From: DTKD01 sp964494345
GTDB taxonomy: Bacteria; Armatimonadota; UBA5829
DNA: 64,000 nucleotides
Assembly (NCBI GenBank): GCA_964494345.1
Contig: CAZBSI010000005.1
Coordinates: 1-64,000, forward strand
Reading direction: 5' to 3'
Shown here: piece by piece, positions 25,053 to 33,559 of the stretch
Numbering within the stretch: the first letter of the stretch is position 1
Layout: each line of letters starts with the position of its first letter
Program-made: the position numbers and the translations under genes
Notes under the pieces: generated by a model
Database searches by the model: none
What the model saw: the letters and a program-made list of their open reading frames with translations, nothing else
What the model was told of the DNA's origin: nothing

Positions 25053-25175
25053 GTCATATCGACGCACCCATGTCATTTTGACTACCCCTGTCATTTCGAC
25101 CACCCCACCCCCGTCATTTCGAGCGCAGCGAGAAATCTGCTTTTTCGTTGTCCGAGGTCAGACGTTCGAAGTCCG
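25053..25175 (-). repeat. Dispersed repeat copy in reverse orientation
   Basis: GTCATTTTGAC, GTCATTTCGACC and GTCATTTCGAGCGCAGCGAG lie at 25070-25133, then AAATCTGCTTTTTCG and GGTCAGACGTTCGAAGTCC. This is the minus-strand version of the module array seen at 6811-6962. A GC-rich hairpin (GGCCGGG/CCCGGCC, 25243-25263) follows. Confidence 0.85.
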
Positions 25176-25309
25176 ATCAATCATCGCGTGACCTTCGGTC
25201 ATGATTTCGATTGCCTGCAACCGAAATAACCAACCCTAAAATGGCCGGGACAGAGGCCCGGCCACTACTTTCAACCTCGCCGCGTTTTCCCCTTTTCTGG
25301 CCGGCGGGT

Positions 25310-25339
25310 TTGACACCAATGGCTGCCCGTGGATATACT
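25310..25339 (+). promoter_or_regulatory. Sigma-70-type promoter of the ROK kinase gene
   Basis: TTGACA (25310-25315), 18-nt spacer, TATACT (25334-25339). The predicted start near 25346 leaves a ~20-nt leader that holds GAGG before ATG 25367. This supports the downstream start rather than the longer open frame from 25211. Confidence 0.7.
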
Positions 25340-25366
25340 ACGTTAGCGACTTCAGCGAGGTTTGTG

Positions 25367-26350
25367 ATGCAACTCAACACGGATGCCAAATATGTGATAG
25401 GCGTTGATCTTGGCGGGACCAATGTTCGCGCGGCGATAGTAGACCGAGACGGCAAAATTGTCGGGGATGGGCGGACGGATTCTAAGGCAATGGAAGGACT
25501 GGAGTTCACCGTTGCTCAGATCGTCAAGGCCGTTAAAATGGCCGCAAAGGACGCTTCGGTCGACTTAAAGGACGCTGCAGGCGTGGGGATGGGAGTTCCG
25601 GGCACACATAAAAGCGAGGAAGGCATAGTAGTCTGGTCGCCGAATTTCAAGGACTGGAACGACGTCCAGCTTCTGGCGCCGATCATGGATAAACTCGGGA
25701 TTCCTGCATATATGGGCAACGACGCGAACGTGGCCGCATTCGGCGAGTATGCATTCGGCGCGGGCAAGGGCGCTAAGGTGATGGTGATGTTTACCCTGGG
25801 GACGGGTATCGGCAGCGGGCTGGTGATTAACGGCCGCAGCTACCTTGGGGTTACGGAGACGGCGCCGGAGATGGGGCATCATATCATTTTGGCGGACGGG
25901 CCGAGGTGCAGTTGCGGGAGATATGGTTGTGTGGAGTCGCTGTGTAGAAGAGATGCGATTATAGACCGAGCCGCACGCAAGGCTCACGCAGGCAGGCATA
26001 CCTCTTTGATCGAAAAATCCGGCCACGATTTGCGATATATCACACCAAGGATGATCGCTGAAGCCGCCTCGGAGGGCGATGAAGTGTCGATAGAGACCTA
26101 CGAGGAAGTCGGTTACTATCTTGGAATCGCCGTGGCTAATGCTTTAAATATTCTTAACCCGGACAAAATCGTTATCGGCGGCGGAATCGCACAGGCTGGG
26201 GAGCTATTGTTCGGACCGATTCGACGAACTATTGAGGTAAATGCGCTGTATCCGGCTCTGCAAGCGTGCCAGATCCTGCCGGCTGATCTCGGCGATGATG
26301 CGGGGGTTCTCGGCGGAGCGGCAATGGTGCTGCAGAAAATGCAGGAGTAG
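25367..26350 (+). CDS. ROK-family glucokinase
   Basis: The 327-residue product is a bacterial-type glucokinase of the ROK family. It shows the ATP-binding start VIGVDLGGTNVRAAIVD, substrate loop GNDANVAAFGEYAFG with the catalytic Asp, LGTGIGSGLVING, and EMGHHIIL. The ROK zinc motif is complete: CSCGRYGCVES. It would phosphorylate glucose or a related sugar using ATP. The readable promoter at 25310-25339 and the GAGG at 25357-25360 fix ATG 25367. It converges on the DinG-like helicase gene, with only 13 nt between the stops. Confidence 0.92.
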   Translation: MQLNTDAKYVIGVDLGGTNVRAAIVDRDGKIVGDGRTDSKAMEGLEFTVAQIVKAVKMAAKDASVDLKDAAGVGMGVPGTHKSEEGIVVWSPNFKDWNDVQLLAPIMDKLGIPAYMGNDANVAAFGEYAFGAGKGAKVMVMFTLGTGIGSGLVINGRSYLGVTETAPEMGHHIILADGPRCSCGRYGCVESLCRRDAIIDRAARKAHAGRHTSLIEKSGHDLRYITPRMIAEAASEGDEVSIETYEEVGYYLGIAVANALNILNPDKIVIGGGIAQAGELLFGPIRRTIEVNALYPALQACQILPADLGDDAGVLGGAAMVLQKMQE

Positions 26351-26363
26351 AGGCACATACCCG

Positions 26364-28394
26364 CTACGTTTTGGGCTGCTCTGCTATTGAGAAGTCCAGG
26401 CCGTCGTAAGGCTCGAATGCCGCAAGAAAATCCCTGATTTTGGATACGCTTTTCGTGCCTTTACAGCGGGGCAGGTACCGTAGAAAGTCCTTGCCGTAGC
26501 GCTTTGTGTGGATGCGCGAATCTAAAATTGCGACGATGCCATAGTCGCTTTTCGTGCGAATCAGCCTGCCGAAGCCCTGCTTTAATCTTATCTGAGCCTG
26601 GGGAATGGCATATTCCGTGAACCAGTTGCCGCCCTCGGCCTCGATGCACTCGCAGCGCGCTTTATTAGTCGGCGTGTCCGGCACTGCGAAGGGAAGCTTG
26701 TCGATAATCACGCAACTGAGCCTCTCTCCTCGCACGTCCACGCCCTCCCAAAAGGAATGAACTCCCATCAGACAGGCTCCCGGGTCCTCCCGGAACTCAT
26801 TGATTAGCCGCTCGTTAGACATATCTCCCTGCACCAGCAGCCTGTAAGGCACCTCGTCTATTATCCGTTCCAATACCGCATGCATCATTCGATACGATGT
26901 GAACAGCATGAACGCGCGGCCGTTGGTGGCCATTAAAATCTCCCGCATTCGGGCGGCCAGTGAGTCGGCGTATTCGTCGGAGCCGGATGGGGGCTCGAGG
27001 TCTGCCGGAACGTAAAGCATACTCTGAGACATAAAATCGAATGGCGAACCGACGATCAACTCATTTATGGTGTGAGATGGCGAGCTACCAGATTCGTCCT
27101 CAGATTTGCCCTCTAACCTGGCCCCCAATCTGCTCTTAATGTAACAAAAAGTGCCAGAGTTTGAGAGGGTGGCGGAGGTGCAAATGATGGAATCGACCGA
27201 ATCCCACAGAGCCTCTCTGAACGTCTCAGAAACATTTACAGGCGTCAAATGCAGATAGCAATGATTGAACTTGCCGCTGGTTTGCTTCTCTGCCCATCTG
27301 AAATACCCTTGTTCCTGGGTGAAAAATAGCTCGGAAAGCTCTCCGCGGATACGGGCGATGATATTGCGATATCCGTCCAACCGATCTTTGAACTCCGGCC
27401 TGCCGTCGGTGTCCTGTTCGAGAAGCTGGGTGCTGAGGCCGTCGAGCACGGTTACAAGCTCTGTGGCGATCTCCTCTACCCTACCCTTTCCTTCGGACTC
27501 GTATATCTCATCAAAGAAGTATTCTGATTTGGGATATCGATTAAACGCCTCGAACAGGCTGCTGTTCACCGTGTCGATAAACTGCAATTCCCCCGCCGAA
27601 ATAGCGATGTCGCGGCGTTTTCTTATTCGATTCAACAGCATCGGAACTCTGTGATTGGCAAGCTCCACTCCGAAGCTGGAGGTAGCGACGTCCTCCAGAT
27701 GATGGGCCTCGTCGAAGATAATGGCGCCGTAATCCGGCAGTATAGCCTCGCGCGGGTTGACCATTCTCACGCTTAAATCTGCGAAGAAAAGGGCATGGTT
27801 CACGATCACAATATCCGCGGCGGCGGCTTCGCGTTTGTGCTTATAATAGAAGCATTGTTCGGCGTTATATGGGCAGTCTTTGCCCTTGCACGTATCGCCG
27901 TTGCAGCAGACTTCGCTCCACTCCGGGTAGTTGAAGTCCAGTTCGGCTATATCCCCCGTCTCCGTCTCTGCGGCCCACTTCAGGAGTCGATCGAGGTTGG
28001 AGTCCTCATAAGGCAGTGCGGCCTGCGCGTGGTCAAGTTCCTGCAAGCACACAAAATTACCCCGGCCTTTCATCAACGCGCACTTGAAAGGATGGCTTTT
28101 GAGCACCGTGGTCATCAGTGGAATGTCGTTGTTAATAAGCTGGCTTTGGAGGTTAATGGTGTGTGTGCTGACGACAACCGGCGCGCTCGAAACGGCGTGG
28201 AGTATCGCAGGTACGAGATAGGCTACCGATTTGCCGACGCCAGTGCCTGCCTCGACCAATAAGTGCTCTTTGTGCAGCAGCGCATCGGTGACCGCCTCGG
28301 CCATCTGCACTTGCTCTTCTCTATGTTCATAACCCTGGCACAGCCTGGCGAATCGCCCATTTGGCCCGAGTAGCTTGCGGATGCTTTGGTGCAT
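26364..28394 (-). CDS. DinG/XPD-family ATP-dependent DNA helicase
   Basis: A 676-residue superfamily 2 helicase of the Fe-S DinG/XPD type. Motif I is EAGTGVGKSVAYL, motif Ia region VVSTHTINLQSQL, the DEAH box IIFDEAHHLEDV, and motif VI QGFGRLIRTKSDYG. Cysteines that could hold a [4Fe-4S] cluster lie between motifs I and II (FVCLQ, EVCCNGDTCKGKDCPY). DinG enzymes unwind R-loops, D-loops and G-quadruplexes. The start at 28394 is chosen because a promoter read on the minus strand places transcription 2-3 nt before it; an ATG at 28418 lies inside the promoter. Confidence 0.88.
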   Translation of the reverse strand: MHQSIRKLLGPNGRFARLCQGYEHREEQVQMAEAVTDALLHKEHLLVEAGTGVGKSVAYLVPAILHAVSSAPVVVSTHTINLQSQLINNDIPLMTTVLKSHPFKCALMKGRGNFVCLQELDHAQAALPYEDSNLDRLLKWAAETETGDIAELDFNYPEWSEVCCNGDTCKGKDCPYNAEQCFYYKHKREAAAADIVIVNHALFFADLSVRMVNPREAILPDYGAIIFDEAHHLEDVATSSFGVELANHRVPMLLNRIRKRRDIAISAGELQFIDTVNSSLFEAFNRYPKSEYFFDEIYESEGKGRVEEIATELVTVLDGLSTQLLEQDTDGRPEFKDRLDGYRNIIARIRGELSELFFTQEQGYFRWAEKQTSGKFNHCYLHLTPVNVSETFREALWDSVDSIICTSATLSNSGTFCYIKSRLGARLEGKSEDESGSSPSHTINELIVGSPFDFMSQSMLYVPADLEPPSGSDEYADSLAARMREILMATNGRAFMLFTSYRMMHAVLERIIDEVPYRLLVQGDMSNERLINEFREDPGACLMGVHSFWEGVDVRGERLSCVIIDKLPFAVPDTPTNKARCECIEAEGGNWFTEYAIPQAQIRLKQGFGRLIRTKSDYGIVAILDSRIHTKRYGKDFLRYLPRCKGTKSVSKIRDFLAAFEPYDGLDFSIAEQPKT

Positions 28395-28403
28395 AACAAT
28401 TGC

Positions 28404-28433
28404 ATTGTATGAGAACATCTATTCGGCCGTCAA
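28404..28433 (-). promoter_or_regulatory. Near-leaderless sigma-70-type promoter of the helicase gene
   Basis: On the minus strand: TTGACG (28433-28428), 18-nt spacer, TACAAT (28409-28404), then 9 nt to the ATG at 28394. There is no Shine-Dalgarno. Confidence 0.6.
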
Positions 28434-28474
28434 CTGCACAGCGCGAATTGTTTCTGAATACACGGAAAATGGTC

Positions 28475-28515
28475 AAAAAGTCGACGGCCGGCTGAGTTTG
28501 TGGCTCAACCGGCCG
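28475..28515 (-). terminator. Intrinsic terminator of the two small genes
   Basis: A 12-bp stem (CGGCCGGTTGAG pairing with CTCAGCCGGCCG as read on the minus strand, one G-U pair) is followed a few bases later by TTTTT (28479-28475). Confidence 0.65.
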
Positions 28516-28535
28516 CAGCTATAGACCATCCGGTA

Positions 28536-28925
28536 TCAGTCTTGTTCTGAGTTATCCGTTAACTTCAAACTCCACGGCATCGCCGCTATCCGAGCCGCTT
28601 CTCCGTATCCAGCCAACGCAAGAATACCAATTGGCCCGGTGGGCCTGCTGCTCTCATACATGCTCAGGAAGTCCTCAATCTTGCTCCAAAGCCTGGAACA
28701 GAAGCGACCCACACCGGACATCACTCCACCCGTTCCCGGATCAGACGGCTGCCCGCCGCTATCCAGGAAAAACCGCAGGTCTCGATATAGCCGAACCCTG
28801 GCTTCTTCAGGGAGGTCTTTTGCCCTTTCCACCCTGTGCATTCTAAGATATTTTTCCAATATCTTCGAAGCCCGATTGGCCACGCTCTGCGGCACATCCG
28901 GCGCATCTGGAAACAGCTTTTTCAT
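28536..28925 (-). CDS. Hypothetical protein, 129 aa
   Basis: I do not recognise this protein. It is mostly helical in look: MKKLFPDAPDVPQSVANRAS, EKYLRMHRVERAKDLPEEAR and RLYRDLRFFLD suggest a helical N-terminal half. A Gly-rich turn (PGTGGVMSGVG) and a more hydrophobic C-terminal part follow. There is no signal peptide. It lies 14 nt after a second small gene on the same strand and ends at a good terminator, so the two form a bicistron. The pair could be a small accessory module, but nothing ties it to a known toxin-antitoxin family. Confidence 0.55.
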   Translation of the reverse strand: MKKLFPDAPDVPQSVANRASKILEKYLRMHRVERAKDLPEEARVRLYRDLRFFLDSGGQPSDPGTGGVMSGVGRFCSRLWSKIEDFLSMYESSRPTGPIGILALAGYGEAARIAAMPWSLKLTDNSEQD

Positions 28926-28939
28926 TTCATTATCCGTTT

Positions 28940-29167
28940 TCAGACTGCGGCAAGGTCGCTGATAAGACTGACCTTCTGTTCCGGACAGAGGGTCATTGGT
29001 CTCAGTTCTCTACCCTGCAATTTAGACTCGAAGTCCAGATGTTTGTCGATCAAATCGCACATCTTTTTGGACTTTTGAACCAGTTCATCCCAATCCTCGG
29101 CCACCGGCAGAGGGAATTCGCCTACTTCTTCCGTCTGCGGTAACATAATCCGATCCAGTTCCCGCAT
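28940..29167 (-). CDS. Hypothetical protein, 75 aa (upstream partner)
   Basis: A small acidic cytosolic protein starting MRELDRIMLPQTEEVGEFPL with a helical middle (EDWDELVQKSKKMCDLIDKH). No family recognised. ATG 29167 is preferred because GAGAGGTG stands 6 nt before it. It is followed 14 nt later by the 129-residue gene, and both share one terminator. Between its start and 29370 no gene is seen; that stretch should hold the promoter for this pair and a GGGGCCGGCCTCTGT repeat element (29328-29342). Confidence 0.55.
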   Translation of the reverse strand: MRELDRIMLPQTEEVGEFPLPVAEDWDELVQKSKKMCDLIDKHLDFESKLQGRELRPMTLCPEQKVSLISDLAAV

Positions 29168-29370
29168 TGCAATCACCTCTCTTATCCCATAAAGGTGTCC
29201 ACAGTCTATTTACCTCACGACACGGTAAGCTAAACAACTGAGCAAGCGCAGGAACTGGAATTAAGGTGGGAGAAGGAGTGTGTTGAGTGCGGAGCGAAAT
29301 GCAGGTATCTGCCGAATCAAAATATAGGGGCCGGCCTCTGTCGCACACCGCCCACGAAGGCGATGTCTGG

Positions 29371-29515
29371 TTCCGGAAAAAGCAGATTCCTCGCTGCGCT
29401 CGGAATGACGGGGGTGGGCGCTCGAAATGACGGGGGAGGTGGTCGGAATGACGGGGTGGTGGACGAAGTGGCGGGGAGAGGTGGTCGGAATGACGGAGGA
29501 GGTGGACGGAATTAC
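29371..29515 (+). repeat. Dispersed repeat copy with degenerate tandem tail
   Basis: GGAAAAAGCAGATTCCTCGC and GCTCGGAATGACGGGGG are followed by several diverged CGAAATGACGGGGG / CGGAATGACGG units. The change of TTTC to TTCC in the core marks it as a diverged subfamily. The rest of 29168-29583 holds no recognisable gene. Confidence 0.8.
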
Positions 29516-29583
29516 CGGGAGGGGTTGTTCGGCGGTAATTCGGAAGTTGACACCTATCGTGTTGGGAAGAAAGAGGGAGGAAA

Positions 29584-31122
29584 ATGGCTCGAATTACTTG
29601 TTATGACGGAGTAAACTGCATTGGCGGGAATAAGATTCTGCTGGAAGATGGCGATGCGCGGCTGTTTTTCGACTTCGGCAAAAACTTCGGGGCCGAAGGG
29701 CACTATTACGAAGAATTTATACAGCCCAAAACTTTGGCAGGAATCTATGAACCACTGCAGTTGGGGCTGCTGCCGCCTTTTGTGGACCTGTATCGTGAAG
29801 ATATGGTGAGCGAGCTGTGCGATCCGTGGCATAGCCTGGAGACCTCAGAAATCGGTGAAATCGGCGGGGTGCTGGTATCGCACGCTCACGTGGATCATAT
29901 CGGCGCAATACATCACCTTCGCGCCGATATTCCTATTTATTGTTCCCCTGTGACCGCCGCGATATCCCGAGCGCTTCAGGATACCGGCGCCAGCCCGACA
30001 TCCGCTGAGTATTGCTATTACGTCAGCCGCGAGGATAAAGATGGAGAAGGGCTGAGTTCGCCGCACTGGAAAACCCATCCTCACGTCGGTAGAAAGTATC
30101 ACTTGACGGGCGATCCCGGCGCGGGCTTCGCTGATTTGTGGACGAGCACTCCGGATGCCAGGGATTTGGAGGCGCTTGGTTGGGAGACGGCAGACAAATG
30201 CGCAGGACTGAAAGTGCTCAGTTTTCCTGTAGATCACTCGTTATATGGAGCAACGGCCTGGGCTGTGGAGACGAGCGCCGGGTGGGTGGTATATTCGGGA
30301 GATATCCGATATCACGGAAATTATGGCGACTACAGTCGGCAATTCGCGGAGGCCGCGGCAAAACTGCAGCCGGTTGCGTTGATATTGGAGGGCACACGTA
30401 TAACATCGGATAGCAACCGGACAGAGACATCTGTTAAAGATACGTGTCTCGAGGCGGTTCGCGGTTGTTCGGGGTTGGTGGTGGCGGATTTCGGGCCTCG
30501 CAACGTCGAGCGGTTGATCAGTTTTCTGGAAATCGCAAAACAGAGCGGACGAGAGTTGGCTATTTTGCCCGGCGACGCGTATCTGCTCGATGCAATTCGT
30601 GCTGCGGGAGGATCGCAGGTTGTGCCGCAACTCGACAGCGGGTCGATTCGCATATACACAAAATACGCGGCGTCCAGTAAGAAATGGCAGAAACAAATCT
30701 GGGAGAAATACGAGAATCTGCTGCTGTCTCCGAATCAACTGAGTGCTAATCAGGATAAGTATATCTGCTGTCTCAGCTTCTTCGACGTCAACGAGTTGCC
30801 CTACATTCGCCCAGTGCCAGGCTCTATCTGGATATCGTCGAATTGTGAGGCTTTTAATGAGGAGATGGTGGTCGACGAACAGCGGTTACGCAACTGGTTG
30901 AATCACTTCGGGGTGCGCTTCATCGGCGGAGAGGCGGAGCACGGCAACGCTTTTCACGTCTCCGGGCACGCTTCCGGCAGCGACCTGATGCAGGTAGTGC
31001 AGACCATCAGACCGAAGATGCTGATCCCGGTGCACACCGAGCACCCGGAGATATATAAAGAGCGATTGAGCGATATATGCGAGGTGCATATACCCGAAAA
31101 GGCAGTGGGTATAGAAGTCTGA
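29584..31122 (+). CDS. Metallo-beta-lactamase-fold hydrolase, RNase J-like
   Basis: A 512-residue member of the beta-CASP/RNase J-like branch. The zinc motif is LVSHAHVDHIGAIHHL (HxHxDH, residues ~98-113). Further ligands lie in SFPVDHSLYGATA and YSGDIRYHGN, where the Asp bridges metals. A beta-CASP-like insertion follows, then the RNase J-type C-terminal VSGHASGSDLMQVV and LIPVHTEHPEIY. True RNase J is about 550 residues with an extra C-terminal domain; this protein is shorter and more divergent, so the substrate (RNA or other phosphodiester) is uncertain. GGGAGG precedes ATG 29584. Confidence 0.82.
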   Translation: MARITCYDGVNCIGGNKILLEDGDARLFFDFGKNFGAEGHYYEEFIQPKTLAGIYEPLQLGLLPPFVDLYREDMVSELCDPWHSLETSEIGEIGGVLVSHAHVDHIGAIHHLRADIPIYCSPVTAAISRALQDTGASPTSAEYCYYVSREDKDGEGLSSPHWKTHPHVGRKYHLTGDPGAGFADLWTSTPDARDLEALGWETADKCAGLKVLSFPVDHSLYGATAWAVETSAGWVVYSGDIRYHGNYGDYSRQFAEAAAKLQPVALILEGTRITSDSNRTETSVKDTCLEAVRGCSGLVVADFGPRNVERLISFLEIAKQSGRELAILPGDAYLLDAIRAAGGSQVVPQLDSGSIRIYTKYAASSKKWQKQIWEKYENLLLSPNQLSANQDKYICCLSFFDVNELPYIRPVPGSIWISSNCEAFNEEMVVDEQRLRNWLNHFGVRFIGGEAEHGNAFHVSGHASGSDLMQVVQTIRPKMLIPVHTEHPEIYKERLSDICEVHIPEKAVGIEV

Positions 31123-31142
31123 CAACTCGTGACCGGTATTAT

Positions 31143-31171
31143 TTGACCTGACAAACGGCTTGGTGTACACT
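31143..31171 (+). promoter_or_regulatory. Near-leaderless sigma-70-type promoter
   Basis: TTGACC (31143-31148), 17-nt spacer, TACACT (31166-31171), then 9 nt to ATG 31181. No Shine-Dalgarno lies between. Confidence 0.55.
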
Positions 31172-31180
31172 CGACTCATT

Positions 31181-32659
31181 ATGAATCGACTATATGGGGT
31201 CGTTATCTGGTTATTTATTGCTGGCTATTCGACAGTTGGCTACTGCGCGACTGGGTTGGGGCTGGATGTCTCGCAAGATAGTGTTGCTGTCAGGTCTGGA
31301 GAACAATCGTTGACAGTTGGGCTTGGCGATGCCTCGTTGACGTTTGATTCTCCTACCGGAAAAATCGAACTGAGCCCTGAGATTGAATACCCGGACGGTG
31401 GAAGACTGCTGGCGACTGAGTCTGCTCCTAAGACTTATCAGAGTAAGGACTCGGTGGCGGCGCTGATCGTCTTTCCGACAACGGATGGTCGTAAACTCAG
31501 GATACATATAGACGCCTATTCGGGAATTGATGGGGTGTTTGTAACCAGCAGCCTATCCGCATCGTTTTCAAGCAACAGGGACTATTTCCGATGGATGTCT
31601 AAAGACGCGTTCGACCGCGTCAAAATGGGCAACGGGCCTGGGGCGGAATCAACTCGGCCATCAGAGAGCGTTCTGCGATGCAAGGATTGGGCGTGGTTTC
31701 CACTTGAGGACGGCGGCGTGTCGGTGTTTACCAATGGCGTGATCGGCTTCGTCGGAAAATCGCCGTTTATCGAAGCCCTGCCGAGGTATCGTTATCTGCG
31801 AAGCGAAGAGACTCTTGATATAGGCATTGGTTTTACAGACGCAAATAATTACGCCAGGGCGACATCGGCGTTCAACTCTGCCCGCAGCCGAAATATCCCG
31901 GCGCTTACGCGAAAAAAGACCGTAACCAAAGAATACGGTACCCCAGCGCCCAAATGGCTTAGCATTGGCCCCAATATGCTAAGATGGGGGGATGAAATTG
32001 AACCGGGTTCGATAGTGCTTGGGGTTCCTGCACAACAGGCCGCTATTGATAAGGTTCATGGCAAAAACGCTAAGGCAATTGTTCGCCTCAACCTGACCCA
32101 TTTGCCTGATCCACAGAAGCAAAATGAAGCGGACCCGGATGGATTACTGGATATTGAAAAGCACCCCAATTGGGCGTGCATCGGCGCGGACGGCGAGGTA
32201 AAGAAGTATGCTCAAGGCACATTGAGTTGCCTGCATCAGCCGGATTTGCGAGAAGCACTGCTGACGGCGGTCTGCAATGTGATGAACCTGGGTGCGGATG
32301 GATTGCTGCTTGATGGCGTGGTCCCGATTCCGGACTGCAACGGCCCGAAATTCTCCAGACATGAGCACCCTCATTCCTCGATAAGCAACACGAACCAACT
32401 CGATAACCTGTGCGGCGAGATATATAAGCTGGTCAAAAGTATCGGTCGCGATAAGGTGGTGTTGTTAAATAGTGGAGCGGTGGCTTCTCTGTGGCCCGTG
32501 TGTGACGGGCAATCCTGGGATGTGCTGCAATTTGATGAAATTGAGCGAGCCTACGCCGCTGAAGAGCACTCCAAAGCTCTGCAGCGTGGAAAGGCGTTGT
32601 TGGCCCTGCCACTGCCTAAGGAACCTGTTGCTGCGGAGAAAGAGAAGACGGAGAATTGA
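31181..32659 (+). CDS. Secreted protein, possible glycoside-hydrolase-like (hypothetical)
   Basis: A 492-residue exported protein: signal peptide MNRLYGVVIWLFIAGYST ending near GYCATG. An N-terminal beta-rich half follows (SLTVGLGDASLTFDSPTGK) and a C-terminal half that may be a TIM barrel. That half has NLGADGLLLDGVVPIPDCN and RDKVVLLNSGAV, which resemble the strands carrying Asp in glycosidase barrels of the alpha-galactosidase type. I cannot assign a family. ATG 31181 is fixed by the promoter and signal peptide. Its stop overlaps the next gene's TTG start (32656-32659), so the two are co-translated. Confidence 0.6.
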   Translation: MNRLYGVVIWLFIAGYSTVGYCATGLGLDVSQDSVAVRSGEQSLTVGLGDASLTFDSPTGKIELSPEIEYPDGGRLLATESAPKTYQSKDSVAALIVFPTTDGRKLRIHIDAYSGIDGVFVTSSLSASFSSNRDYFRWMSKDAFDRVKMGNGPGAESTRPSESVLRCKDWAWFPLEDGGVSVFTNGVIGFVGKSPFIEALPRYRYLRSEETLDIGIGFTDANNYARATSAFNSARSRNIPALTRKKTVTKEYGTPAPKWLSIGPNMLRWGDEIEPGSIVLGVPAQQAAIDKVHGKNAKAIVRLNLTHLPDPQKQNEADPDGLLDIEKHPNWACIGADGEVKKYAQGTLSCLHQPDLREALLTAVCNVMNLGADGLLLDGVVPIPDCNGPKFSRHEHPHSSISNTNQLDNLCGEIYKLVKSIGRDKVVLLNSGAVASLWPVCDGQSWDVLQFDEIERAYAAEEHSKALQRGKALLALPLPKEPVAAEKEKTEN

Positions 32660-33525
32660 CGGCTGAAAAAATTAGAATCGACGAGTCTAAATGCACATAC
32701 TGCCTGAGGTGCGTGCGGGTGTGTTTTGTGAACTTTATCCCCCAGAAAGACGGCGAGGTAGCTACTCTTGATGCCCCCGTAATGTGCGCAAAATGCGGCC
32801 ACTGCATCGCCGCCTGTCCAACCGACGCCATCGACCACCCGAACGTTGCATTGTCGGACAGCGACCCTTTGGATGAATCCGCCCGGCCGAGCTACGACCA
32901 ATTGATGAGTTTTCTGAAAATGCGACGTTCCAGGCGGGAGTATGTGGATAAAGATGTGCCACGAGAGGTGATAGATAAGCTGCTGGCGGCTGCAGTGCAA
33001 GCTCCGAACGGGATAAATCGAGGGAATGTGCGATATACAGTGATCACCGACAGACAGATCCTCGACGAAATCGCCGGTAGAATAACCAGGCGGATAGCAG
33101 ATATTGCAAATATGATGCGAAAGCCGGTTGGCAGATTCTTTTTTAAGCTCTTTAACCCGAATATGTATCGTGAATTGGAGATGTTTCTGCCGCTGATGGA
33201 TCATATCGGAGGCAGCGACGAGATAAACCTCGTCACCTACAATGCCCCTTGCGCGATACTTGTGCATACGACCAAAGAGGATATGTGCGGAGCCGAGGAT
33301 TCGGTTTATGCGGCGTCGCTGATTCAGTATGCAGCGGAGAGTTTGGGGCTGGGGACGTGCTGTGTTGGGTTTATAACCGCCGCAGTTAATATGGATAAAG
33401 CCTTGAAGATGCTGGTGAGGCTGCCGCACGGGCACAAGGTGCAGACTTGTTTGATAGTGGGTTATCCGGAGTTCCGATACGACAGATCGGCGCCTAAGAG
33501 TGGGCCGCGAGTTGAGTATATTTGA
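32656..33525 (+). CDS. Ferredoxin-nitroreductase fusion protein
   Basis: A 289-residue redox protein. Residues ~8-60 are a two-cluster ferredoxin (CTYCLRCVRVC and CAKCGHCIAACP). Residues ~85-289 are a nitroreductase-type FMN domain: RRSRREYVDKDVPREVI, AAVQAPNGINRGN and GLGTCCVGF. Such fusions pass electrons from ferredoxin to FMN to reduce nitro, quinone or similar acceptors; the natural substrate is unknown. The start is a TTG overlapping the upstream stop, giving translation by re-initiation. All eight cluster cysteines are present. Confidence 0.88.
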   Translation: MTAEKIRIDESKCTYCLRCVRVCFVNFIPQKDGEVATLDAPVMCAKCGHCIAACPTDAIDHPNVALSDSDPLDESARPSYDQLMSFLKMRRSRREYVDKDVPREVIDKLLAAAVQAPNGINRGNVRYTVITDRQILDEIAGRITRRIADIANMMRKPVGRFFFKLFNPNMYRELEMFLPLMDHIGGSDEINLVTYNAPCAILVHTTKEDMCGAEDSVYAASLIQYAAESLGLGTCCVGFITAAVNMDKALKMLVRLPHGHKVQTCLIVGYPEFRYDRSAPKSGPRVEYI

Positions 33526-33559
33526 CGTGGCGCGAGGACGGGGGCGTGAATTCTAATCG

